DNA of 10,688 nucleotides from Anaerolineae bacterium (GTDB taxonomy: Bacteria; Chloroflexota; Anaerolineae; B4-G1), in NCBI GenBank assembly GCA_027079895.1, contig JALWUZ010000659.1, forward strand, positions 2,198-12,885. The letters are read 5' to 3'. Shown here piece by piece: positions 1 through 5,388 of this stretch. A program made the translations under genes and the position numbers. Within the stretch, counting starts at the first letter, position 1. The number at the start of each line of letters is the position of its first letter. The notes below the pieces were generated by a model. That model saw only the letters and a list, made by a program, of their open reading frames with translations, did no database searches and was not told the DNA's origin.

Positions 1-13
1 CTTGCGCCCCAAC
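1..13 (+). repeat. Possible right half of a third copy of the RHS-gene palindrome, cut by the window edge
   Basis: The first ten bases, CTTGCGCCCC, equal the right arm of the element at 824-851. Only this arm is present, so identity is tentative. Its reading phase differs from that of the other two copies. Confidence 0.4.
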
Positions 14-1912
14 GATGTCGCCTCCACCTACACCTACGACGCCGCCGGCCGGCTGACCGGGATTGACCACCGCAAACTGGGCGCGCCCCATCCCCAAAGT
101 GCCTACGCCTACGCGATGGACAAGGTGGGCAACCGCACCCAGGTAATCGAGACCCGCGCCGCCTTCGACGGCAGCCCGACGCCCGTCGTCATCACCCACA
201 CTTACCAATATGACGCTCTGGACCGGTTGGTCAACGCCGCCACCGAGGACCCGGCGAGCGACACCGCCTACACCTTCGACGCCGTGGGCAACCGCCTGTC
301 CAAGACGGGCACGGTACTGGCCCCCGACCCCGGCCTGCCCGAACTGCCCGTCTCCCCGCAGCCGGAGGCGGTGGCCTACACCTACAACGCGGCCAACCAG
401 TTGACCCGCATCCAGGAGCCGGGCCGCGAGACCGCGCTGGCCTACAACGGGAACGGCGACCGGGTGCGCGAGATTGTAGGGGCGCAAAACCTTGCGCCCT
501 TGCCGGACGGCACGGTTCGCGTCACCGAATACGCCTACGACCGCGAAGACCGTTTGGTGGGCGTGACCAAGACGATGAGCGACAGCGCGGCCATCACCGT
601 GACGATGATCGCCACCTACACCTACGACGGCTACGGGCGGCGCGTCCGCAAAGAGGTCGCCTACCCCGGCGGCATCACGGCGACGCAGGTCATCACCTAC
701 CTCTACGACGGCCTCGACATCATCGGGGCGCAGTTGGCGGTGAGCGGCACGGTGACAGAGACCTACTACTACCTGGCCCCCTCGCCGCTGACCGGCCTGC
801 GCCGCCCCTTCGAGATGGAAATTGTACGGGCGCAAAACCTTGCGCCCCTATCAACCGGCGATCGCTACTGGTACGAGACCGACGGCCTGGACAGCATCAT
901 CGCCCTGACCGACGAGACCGGCGACCTGGCATCCCCCTACCTGTACGACGAGTACGGCCAACACCTGGCCGGCACGACCGACCTGCAACTCTTCACCTAC
1001 ACCGCGCAGGACTATGACCCGGAGACGGGACTGATCCACTTCTACGCCCGCTACTACGACCCGGCGCGGGGCGTGTGGTTGACGCAGGATGCGTGGCGGG
1101 GATATACTTTGTTGCCGCAAACACAACATCGTTATGGTTATGCCCTGGGCAATCCAACATCGGTGGTGGAAAGATATGGGTATTACGTTGGAGCGGATGA
1201 TGGTATTGCATTAGTCGGTGGTTTTCTAAAAGGAATATCTGTTCAAGGCATTGGCGATCTACTGGATTGGAGATTAAGCAGGTGGGAGGAATATGTAGCT
1301 AGCGGAGTGGCGGGATCTATTGGAACGGAGATATCTTTGTATGCAAGTCCAATAATTGGAGGAGCAATAGAAGGTGCTATAGAACCTGTTATAAGAGATA
1401 TATTGATTAACCGCTCTAATTTGAGTGGCTGGTGTTGGGAAAACACTTTGCGGGATGCGCTTGTGGAGGCCGTTTGGGGAGGTGCTACGGCCGGCATAGG
1501 GGGGAAGGCTTCACCGAAAGTTAGGGGGAGAATAGCTAAAGGATTACGCTACTTTATTAGTAAGAGGGCGTTAAGGCTATACCGTGAGCTAACTGAAGGC
1601 CTGGTTGAGGATGTTATATGGGACAGGTTGGAATCAGCATTTAGGAAGATTAGCGAAGATATTGACCTTGGTGTATTTAATCGTGACTTATGTGCTCATA
1701 ACAATGAGGCTGTTGGTATGTGCCCTTATGAACCAACCAATAATACAGACTATACCAGATTTATGCTGGACAAGTGTAGTAGAATGTGCAGCTCTGCCTG
1801 TAATGATTTTTGGAAAGATTATTGCGGCAGTCATTCGGATTGGAGATGTGAACAACCTTACGTTAAGTCCATTGTTAGTTCAAAAAAGGATATTCACAAT
1901 GCTCCTTCCTAA
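2..1912 (+). CDS. RHS/YD-repeat protein, C-terminal portion, with variable toxin-like tail (5' end outside window)
   Basis: The window holds 636 in-frame codons; the frame is open at the left edge, so the true start lies upstream. YD repeats are visible as TYTYDAAGRL (9-18), HTYQYDALDRL (about 66-76), AYTFDAVGNRL (about 89-99), AYTYNAANQL (about 125), EYAYDREDRL (about 177) and TYTYDGYGRR (about 206). The RHS-core signature FYARYYDPARGVWLTQD is at 347-363, followed by a YGYALGNPTS segment. In the family, YD repeats form a large extracellular shell around a C-terminal effector. The tail from about 393 to 636 has Gly-rich hydrophobic stretches (400-500), a basic region (about 500-525) and a Cys-rich end with C564, C574, C592, C596, C600, C608 and C616. 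I do not recognise the tail; a toxin role is inferred from position. GC content drops sharply near base 1110. Two palindromic repeats are translated within the gene. Confidence 0.9.
   Translation: MRPNDVASTYTYDAAGRLTGIDHRKLGAPHPQSAYAYAMDKVGNRTQVIETRAAFDGSPTPVVITHTYQYDALDRLVNAATEDPASDTAYTFDAVGNRLSKTGTVLAPDPGLPELPVSPQPEAVAYTYNAANQLTRIQEPGRETALAYNGNGDRVREIVGAQNLAPLPDGTVRVTEYAYDREDRLVGVTKTMSDSAAITVTMIATYTYDGYGRRVRKEVAYPGGITATQVITYLYDGLDIIGAQLAVSGTVTETYYYLAPSPLTGLRRPFEMEIVRAQNLAPLSTGDRYWYETDGLDSIIALTDETGDLASPYLYDEYGQHLAGTTDLQLFTYTAQDYDPETGLIHFYARYYDPARGVWLTQDAWRGYTLLPQTQHRYGYALGNPTSVVERYGYYVGADDGIALVGGFLKGISVQGIGDLLDWRLSRWEEYVASGVAGSIGTEISLYASPIIGGAIEGAIEPVIRDILINRSNLSGWCWENTLRDALVEAVWGGATAGIGGKASPKVRGRIAKGLRYFISKRALRLYRELTEGLVEDVIWDRLESAFRKISEDIDLGVFNRDLCAHNNEAVGMCPYEPTNNTDYTRFMLDKCSRMCSSACNDFWKDYCGSHSDWRCEQPYVKSIVSSKKDIHNAPS
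476..503 (+). repeat. Palindromic element inside the RHS gene, copy A
   Basis: GGGCGCAA (480-487) and TTGCGCCC (492-499) are perfect inverted repeats around an AACC loop. Counting G-U wobble pairs, the stem extends outward to 476 and 503. It is read in frame and gives the peptide VGAQNLAPL. A near-identical copy lies at 824-851. Confidence 0.85.
824..851 (+). repeat. Palindromic element inside the RHS gene, copy B
   Basis: It has the same 8-base perfect stem (828-835 with 840-847) and AACC loop as copy A, extending outward after one C-C mismatch to 824 and 851. It is read in the same phase as copy A and gives VRAQNLAPL. Upstream of both copies is a glutamate codon followed by ATT. Confidence 0.85.
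1110..1912 (+). other. AT-rich variable C-terminal tip of the RHS protein
   Basis: Upstream of about base 1110 the codons end mostly in G or C; downstream, A/T-ending codons such as TTA, ATA, GAT and AAT dominate. The switch falls just after the RHS-core motif, where RHS and other polymorphic toxins are known to exchange their C-terminal modules. The segment encodes a Gly/Ala-rich pretoxin-like region followed by a unique Cys-rich domain with Cys spaced 4, 4, 8 and 8 residues apart (592, 596, 600, 608, 616). The module boundary is inferred from composition and the end of the recognisable core. Confidence 0.65.
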
Positions 1913-2020
1913 ATGCAAACAGCCGCAACGTCCAAGTAGTGAAAACGGTAAGGTGCGGTGGTAGTTGTGAAGTTTAGCATCAGATCCATTCTATGCGGTT
2001 GCGTTCATTCTCACACTTCC

Positions 2021-2037
2021 TCACACTTCGCGTGTGA
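2021..2037 (+). repeat. Small stem-loop
   Basis: TCACAC (2021-2026) pairs perfectly with GTGTGA (2032-2037) around a five-base loop. The left arm is also the second unit of a 10-base tandem near-repeat starting at 2011. Confidence 0.55.
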
Positions 2038-2071
2038 ACCCAGGAGGCCGCCACAGCGCGAGAGCGTGGGA

Positions 2072-2102
2072 GGTGCGACGTACTTCGGAAGTGCGTCGCC
2101 CC
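2072..2102 (+). repeat. GGTGCGACG-type palindromic repeat, copy 1
   Basis: A 14-base left arm (GGTGCGACGTACTT, 2072-2085) pairs with AAGTGCGTCGCCCC (2089-2102) across a CGG loop, with one wobble and one mismatch. It matches the perfect copy at 3595-3625 at nearly every base. The following CTGGGCGG resembles the CCGGGCG after that copy, so the repeated unit is longer than the palindrome. Confidence 0.85.
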
Positions 2103-2122
2103 TGGGCGGCAGCAGTTACCGT

Positions 2123-2161
2123 TTAGCCTTCAAGGCCAATGCCCGTAGCCTTGAAGGCTAA
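2123..2161 (+). repeat. Perfect 14-bp inverted repeat with 11-base loop
   Basis: TAGCCTTCAAGGC (2124-2136) is exactly complementary to GCCTTGAAGGCTA (2148-2160), and a further T-A pair closes it at 2123 and 2161. Each arm contains its own near-palindrome (GCCTT and AAGGC), so the arms can also fold alone. There is no downstream T run, so a simple terminator is unlikely. Confidence 0.75.
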
Positions 2162-2186
2162 GGCCGTTACCCTTAAAGGGAATTTG

Positions 2187-2207
2187 CGGTTCGCTACCGG
2201 CGAGCCG
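2187..2207 (+). repeat. Stem-loop upstream of the HU-like gene
   Basis: CGGTTCGC (2187-2194) pairs with GCGAGCCG (2200-2207), with one G-T wobble and a five-base loop. It ends about 19 bases before the ribosome binding site of the HU-like gene, so it would lie in that gene's leader RNA if transcription starts upstream. Confidence 0.55.
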
Positions 2208-2225
2208 TGATGTCAGTTCAGATTT

Positions 2226-2232
2226 AAGGAGG
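2226..2232 (+). promoter_or_regulatory. Strong Shine-Dalgarno of the HU-like gene
   Basis: AAGGAGG lies seven bases before the ATG at 2240. It is a near-ideal ribosome binding site and fixes the start codon. The next three genes lack anything comparable. Confidence 0.85.
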
Positions 2233-2239
2233 TTTTCCG

Positions 2240-2662
2240 ATGGCAGAAGTCAGAATCATCAGTGTGATCAGCAAGTTGCGCCCTAAGGTGGTGCGGGGGC
2301 GCACGGTTGACCTGGACGCGCTGGCGGAGGAGATCGCCGAGCAGTCGGGGTTCGACCTGGGCGACGCACGGGACTTCGCCTACAAGTTCGCCACGGCGAT
2401 GGTGCGCCACCTCAAGGTGGGGGATTACGTCAAGGTGGGCGAGATCGGCAGTTTCTACGTCAGTTGTGACCGGAACAAGAAACTCAAGGTCAGTTACCGC
2501 GCCTCCAACGTCATCCGCGACGAACTGGCGACCGATTTTCAGGGTAAATTCACCAACGGGGAGAACGCCGGATTGGATGACGAGGGGTACGCCGCCAAGT
2601 GGCTGGAACTGCACCCAGAGGATACGGTCATCATGCGGGACGGCTCCACGCGGACGGCGTAA
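2240..2662 (+). CDS. HU/IHF-like DNA-binding protein with C-terminal extension
   Basis: The product has 140 residues. Residues 1-90 read like the DNABII (HU/IHF) fold. An N-terminal helical part (about 22-60, DLDALAEEIAEQ then GDARDFAYKFATAMVRHL) is followed by GDYVKVGEIGSFYVS (61-75), matching the family pattern of a Gly-rich turn and beta strands leading to the DNA-clasping arms. A basic run, RNKKLKVSYRAS (78-89), fits DNA contact. Classical HU is about 90 residues, so the last 50 (Asp/Glu-rich, including GLDDEGYAAKWLELHPED) are an extension of unknown role. The family bends or wraps DNA and binds distorted structures such as cruciforms; this copy is preceded by a cluster of palindromes. 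Subfamily assignment is not possible here. It is not an obvious immunity protein for the preceding RHS tail. Confidence 0.8.
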   Translation: MAEVRIISVISKLRPKVVRGRTVDLDALAEEIAEQSGFDLGDARDFAYKFATAMVRHLKVGDYVKVGEIGSFYVSCDRNKKLKVSYRASNVIRDELATDFQGKFTNGENAGLDDEGYAAKWLELHPEDTVIMRDGSTRTA

Positions 2663-2671
2663 GGACGGGGA

Positions 2672-2702
2672 GGTGCAACGAACTTTGGTCGCACTCGGGC
2701 GG
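2672..2702 (+). repeat. Decayed GGTGCGACG-type repeat, copy 2
   Basis: GGTGCAACGAACTTTGG (2672-2688) is followed directly by TCGCACTCGGGCGG. Compared with the intact copy at 3595-3625, two bases differ in the left arm, seven bases of the right arm are missing, and the trailing CGGGCGG is kept. The palindrome is therefore destroyed. It lies between the HU-like gene stop and the start at 2713. Confidence 0.65.
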
Positions 2703-2712
2703 CGTTATCCTT

Positions 2713-3090
2713 ATGTTTGAATCAAGTGCCGAAGAAACCGTTAAGAGGGTAAAAGAGACCTTTGGCGTTGAACTGCCTTTTTCTGGGGAAGGGGTGGCAA
2801 GACTTGAGCATTTAATATCACACTTACGAGGAGTGCCTAACGATAAAGATCTTTTTGTGCATGACTTTGGCTGTTACTTGGGTGAGGTCCTTGTGAGGAC
2901 GTTGGAGGGTAGATGGATTATTCGTGACAACCTTATGCATTCCTCAGTAGCCATAGGGGACGGATCCATAGAATATTTCCCTTTTCATAAGATTTACAAA
3001 CGCATCACCGGTGGGCCGGAGGAATCACTAGTATACTTTTATCGGGACGCAGTTCGTGAATACGAGTCATTCAGAGAGAATGGCGGTTAA
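2713..3090 (+). CDS. Uncharacterised 125-residue protein with CYLGEVLVR motif, immunity-like context
   Basis: A soluble protein with no signal peptide or membrane segment. An N-terminal helical region (1-40) precedes FGCYLGEVLVRTLEGRWI (52-69), then YFPFHKIYKRITGGPEESLVYFYRD (88-112, key residues P90, F91, K93, K96, G100). The pattern of an LGEV helix, a Gly-Arg-Trp strand, a Pro-Phe-x-Lys segment and a terminal helix recalls small uncharacterised families common in polymorphic toxin immunity arrays; this is recollection, not a search result. ATG at 2713 was chosen because it is the first sensible start after the decayed repeat. There is no Shine-Dalgarno, so the start is moderately uncertain. 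GC content is clearly lower than in the flanking HU-like gene, which suggests separate acquisition. A role as immunity protein to the RHS tail is possible but unproven, since the HU-like gene intervenes. Confidence 0.75.
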   Translation: MFESSAEETVKRVKETFGVELPFSGEGVARLEHLISHLRGVPNDKDLFVHDFGCYLGEVLVRTLEGRWIIRDNLMHSSVAIGDGSIEYFPFHKIYKRITGGPEESLVYFYRDAVREYESFRENGG

Positions 3091-3157
3091 AACCGCGCCT
3101 GGGAGGCAAATGCCAACCGTCGGCTTGCGCCGACGTCGCGTCCACGCAGGTGGACGC
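3083..3157 (+). repeat. Cluster of three short stem-loops after the 2713-3090 gene
   Basis: Three inverted repeats follow one another. GCGGTT/AACCGC (3083-3096) overlaps the TAA stop. CGTCGGC/GCCGACG (3118-3135) has a TTGC loop. GCGTCCAC/GTGGACGC (3138-3157) has a GCAG loop. No T tract follows. The cluster may be a compound intergenic repeat or a bidirectional mRNA-end structure. Confidence 0.6.
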
Positions 3158-3219
3158 CCGGCAGCAAGCCTATCAGGGGCGATTTCAATCGCTCGATTGG
3201 CAAGTGGCAAATGCGATCA

Positions 3220-3273
3220 ACTTTGTACGATGAGCACAGTTTCCCATTGGCCACTAACTGAAAGTTACAAAGT
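3220..3273 (+). repeat. Nested inverted repeat just upstream of the small lipoprotein gene
   Basis: ACTTTGTA (3220-3227) pairs perfectly with TACAAAGT (3266-3273), and inside it CAGTT (3237-3241) pairs with AACTG (3256-3260). The outer stem ends four bases before the ATG at 3278, where a ribosome binding site would be expected. It could be a leader structure or another repeat remnant. Confidence 0.45.
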
Positions 3274-3277
3274 GCAA

Positions 3278-3592
3278 ATGCCGGTTTCGAGTTTCCTCCT
3301 GCTCGTGCTATTGGTTGCTTGCGGAACGCGCTTCCCCGAGCCTGCGTCGCTTTCCTGTGATCTTGCAACGTTTTCATTTCTGAAAATAGGAATGAGTTTT
3401 ACAGAGATTACCGAACGCATCGGAATGCCGGATGAAGACATCGGGTCGGGAGTTTATCTTTTCCAGTATAACTTGACCGACGGTTGCAAAGTGGTCTTGC
3501 AATTTATTACCAGGGACCACCTCAATAAGGTGTGGATCGTTGATCGAGAGGGCGAATGGATACTATGGCTACCTGAAAATGGGCCAGAGTGA
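3278..3592 (+). CDS. Small BamE/SmpA-like lipoprotein
   Basis: The product has 104 residues. The N-terminus (VSSFLLLVLLVAC, lipobox LVAC at 12-15) is a short lipoprotein signal, with lipidation expected on Cys15. The mature part contains LKIGMSFTEITERIGMPDED (35-54), then an IGSGVYLFQYNL strand (55-66) and a DGCKVVLQF strand (68-76). The order of Gly-Met-Ser, helix, Gly-x-Pro-Asp and beta strands is the recurring pattern of small BamE/SmpA-fold lipoproteins. In proteobacteria such proteins assist outer-membrane assembly; here only the fold similarity is suggested, and a mediating or periplasm-facing binding role is a guess. I chose ATG 3278 because it gives an intact lipoprotein signal; ATG 3230 would add 16 polar residues before it. 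No Shine-Dalgarno is visible. Confidence 0.75.
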   Translation: MPVSSFLLLVLLVACGTRFPEPASLSCDLATFSFLKIGMSFTEITERIGMPDEDIGSGVYLFQYNLTDGCKVVLQFITRDHLNKVWIVDREGEWILWLPENGPE

Positions 3593-3594
3593 GA

Positions 3595-3625
3595 GGTGCG
3601 ACGCACTTTGGAAGTGCGTCGCACC
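3595..3625 (+). repeat. Perfect GGTGCGACG-type palindrome, copy 3
   Basis: GGTGCGACGCACTT (3595-3608) is exactly complementary to AAGTGCGTCGCACC (3612-3625), giving a 14-bp stem with a TGG loop. It begins two bases after the lipoprotein stop codon. It is the intact member of the family also seen at 2072-2102 and, decayed, at 2672-2702. There is no T tract, so I call it a repeat; it could still shape the mRNA end. Confidence 0.9.
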
Positions 3626-3671
3626 CGGGCGACGGCCGAAAACTCGACCTCACATCCAACCGTATCGGTCG

Positions 3672-4658
3672 GTGCGTCACTGTCATGTGATTTGTGTCCT
3701 CATCCTGATTTCCCTCGTCGCGTGCTCACCGGATAGCGACACCTCCGACTCCCGCATCTTTACGATTGGGGAAGGCACAGGCGTACTATCGGTCAATCCG
3801 TTCACGGGCGAAGCGTTCGGATGGGAGGTAGAGGGAACCCATGCCGCCGTTTCCTATGACGCGAGGCAGGTCGCGTACATCCATAAGAGCGCATCGGGGA
3901 CAGCGCTCGCGGTATCCGACGGCCTCAGTTCTCGAGAGATAGTCGAGTTGCCTTTCGCGAGCGACATGATTCGAGGCCATGTAGTTTGGTCGGATGATGA
4001 CCGCTTCATCGCCCTGCTGGTAGAACCGACTCCAGAGCCGTTCCACGAGCAGTTGGTAGTGATAGAGGTTGAGACGGGAGAGTGGGAATTCGTCACCGGC
4101 CCCGTGAGAGTCTTTGCGTGGAGGCCGGGGGGACACCAGATCGCCGCTTTTCCGGCGGGGGTAGACTCTGGGATTGGGTTGTATCTCATTGACCCCATCA
4201 ACGAGGTCTGGACACGTTTGCTTCGAGGGGGGCAGTCCTACACGACTTCCATAACGTGGTCGCCAGACGGCCGGCAGATAGCCCTAGCCGGGGCGGATGA
4301 CACGCATACCTTCACCGAGTTATCCATTTTGGACGTTGACCGGCGGGTTCTTACCACCGTGTACTCTGACACAGTTCATATCATCGGCGTAGATTGGTCT
4401 CCAGATGGGAGACGATTGGCTCTCTGCCAAGCCAACGGTGACATCGTCATCATCAATCGCGAAAACGGCCGCCTGTCCCGTCTGACTCATCGCTCTTGTC
4501 AGACTGCCATCACCTGGTCTCCAGATAGTCAACGCCTCGCGTACCTGAGGCGAGAGGACGCGGACATTCGGCTGGTCAGGTTGGATTTGGAAAACGGTGC
4601 GGAAACCGTGCTGATGTCCGACATATCGCCAGGCGTGGACATGGTCGCTTGGCGTTGA
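3672..4658 (+). CDS. Beta-propeller (TolB/WD40-like) lipoprotein
   Basis: The product is 328 residues if started at GTG 3672. The N-terminus holds a hydrophobic stretch (VICVLILISLVAC, 6-18) with lipobox LVAC, so Cys18 is the expected lipidation site. The body has a recurring motif: VSYDARQVAYI (about 60), WSDDDRFIALL (106), WRPGGHQIAAF (150), WSPDGRQIALAG (196), WSPDGRRLALC (242), WSPDSQRLAYL (282) and a final VAWR (326). This is about seven repeats 40-46 residues apart, as expected for PD40/TolB-type propellers. Such domains act as protein-interaction platforms, here anchored outside the cytoplasmic membrane. No catalytic residues stand out. GTG 3687 is a shorter alternative start that also keeps the lipobox. 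Neither start has a clear Shine-Dalgarno. The gene follows the perfect palindrome at 3595-3625. Confidence 0.8.
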   Translation: MRHCHVICVLILISLVACSPDSDTSDSRIFTIGEGTGVLSVNPFTGEAFGWEVEGTHAAVSYDARQVAYIHKSASGTALAVSDGLSSREIVELPFASDMIRGHVVWSDDDRFIALLVEPTPEPFHEQLVVIEVETGEWEFVTGPVRVFAWRPGGHQIAAFPAGVDSGIGLYLIDPINEVWTRLLRGGQSYTTSITWSPDGRQIALAGADDTHTFTELSILDVDRRVLTTVYSDTVHIIGVDWSPDGRRLALCQANGDIVIINRENGRLSRLTHRSCQTAITWSPDSQRLAYLRREDADIRLVRLDLENGAETVLMSDISPGVDMVAWR

Positions 4659-4716
4659 AGAGTTTACTTTCTGCTGATGGCGTCATCTATATCGGAGATG
4701 CCCGGATGAAGATGCG

Positions 4717-5355
4717 ATGAACCACAGTTCATCAATGGATCTCATCCTGTCCATCCTCGTTCGAGCCAACGAGGACAGACAACACGGAAATTACCAACAG
4801 GCAATTGCCCGATACGAGGAAGTCATAACTCTATCAGGGGAAAGTGCTGCTGTGGATTCCGTCATAGCGGCCTGTTACTATGCTATGGCTATGAGCGAAC
4901 ACGGCACGTCCCAAGATGGAGACGAGGCTATTATGTGGTTAAAAAAGGCTCTCGCGCTGTCGCCGGATGATGCCTCTCTGTATGCGCGCTTAGGCGAGTA
5001 CTACTGGCTGATAACCTATGACTATAAACAGGCTTTGCAATCTTATTACCGGGCCCTGGAACTCGATCCGTGTAATGCAAAAGCGATGCTGGGTATTGCC
5101 GCCCTTTATGGTATTCCAGAGCAAGTTGTGACACTCGAGGAAGCAATCCGATGGATGGAGCGAGCAGTGCAACTTTCTCCGGATGATCCCAATCTTTATA
5201 TCAGGTTAGGCAATCTCTATCTGGAAGCCGGGCAGCAGTCGAGAGCTCGGGAGATGTGGCTGAGAGCACTCTCTTGCCCTAAGACGCTCGCGCCCGATAT
5301 GATTCGGGCCATTCTGGAACACTATCACAGCACGGATGAAAGCGGATTGACCTGA
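4717..5355 (+). CDS. TPR-repeat protein
   Basis: A 212-residue protein made almost wholly of tetratricopeptide repeats. Units can be laid at about 10-43 (NEDRQHGNYQQAIARYEEVI), 50-85 (DEAIMWLKKALALSPDD), 86-120 (LYARLGEYYW, then ALQSYYRALELDPCN), 121-157 (EEAIRWMERAVQLSPDD) and 158-190 (LYIRLGNLYLEAGQQSRAREMWLRAL). The consensus Leu-Gly-Tyr, Ala and Pro positions are clear. TPR arrays are protein-binding scaffolds. There is no signal peptide or membrane span, so the protein is probably cytoplasmic and its partner is unknown. It starts 58 bases after the propeller gene and ends 33 bases before the zinc-ribbon-like gene, so the three may be co-transcribed. ATG 4735 is an alternative start; neither has a strong ribosome binding site. 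Confidence 0.85.
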   Translation: MNHSSSMDLILSILVRANEDRQHGNYQQAIARYEEVITLSGESAAVDSVIAACYYAMAMSEHGTSQDGDEAIMWLKKALALSPDDASLYARLGEYYWLITYDYKQALQSYYRALELDPCNAKAMLGIAALYGIPEQVVTLEEAIRWMERAVQLSPDDPNLYIRLGNLYLEAGQQSRAREMWLRALSCPKTLAPDMIRAILEHYHSTDESGLT

Positions 5356-5388
5356 CCTCTACAGCCAAATGCAGGATGAGAGGAGGCA

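Larger units (their letters stand above)
1913..2239. other. 327-base non-coding region rich in stem-loops
   Basis: No convincing gene is seen on either strand. The region holds a 10-base tandem near-repeat (TCACACTTCC then TCACACTTCG, 2011-2030) and four successive inverted repeats at 2021-2037, 2072-2102, 2123-2161 and 2187-2207. It ends in the strong ribosome binding site of the HU-like gene. No stem is followed by a T tract, so none is called as a Rho-independent terminator. No promoter could be assigned with confidence. Confidence 0.7.

Noticed and set aside
1605..1964. Overlapping + strand open frame at the end of the RHS gene
   Set aside because: It is out of frame with the RHS tail, has no ribosome binding site and shows no domain; most of it lies inside coding sequence that is well supported in the other frame.
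2011..2030. Start of a CRISPR-like or other tandem array
   Set aside because: There are only two 10-base near-identical units with no spacers, so it is a local duplication at most.
1958..2161. Short + strand open frame in the stem-loop region
   Set aside because: It is translated from palindromic repeats, lacks a ribosome binding site and has no recognisable protein features.
2123..2161. Rho-independent terminator for the RHS gene
   Set aside because: The stem is strong, but no T-rich tract follows and the loop is 11 bases long. The same objection applies to the stems at 2072-2102 and 3595-3625.
2213..2614. Open frame on the - strand opposite the HU-like gene
   Set aside because: The + strand encodes an HU-like protein with a strong Shine-Dalgarno; the antisense product has no recognisable features.
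2072..3625. Integron-like cassette array with attC sites
   Set aside because: Palindromes between genes suggested it, but I could not find the expected GTTRRRY/RYYYAAC core sites in register with them. The palindromes are near-identical copies rather than diverse attC sites, and no integrase gene is present in the window.
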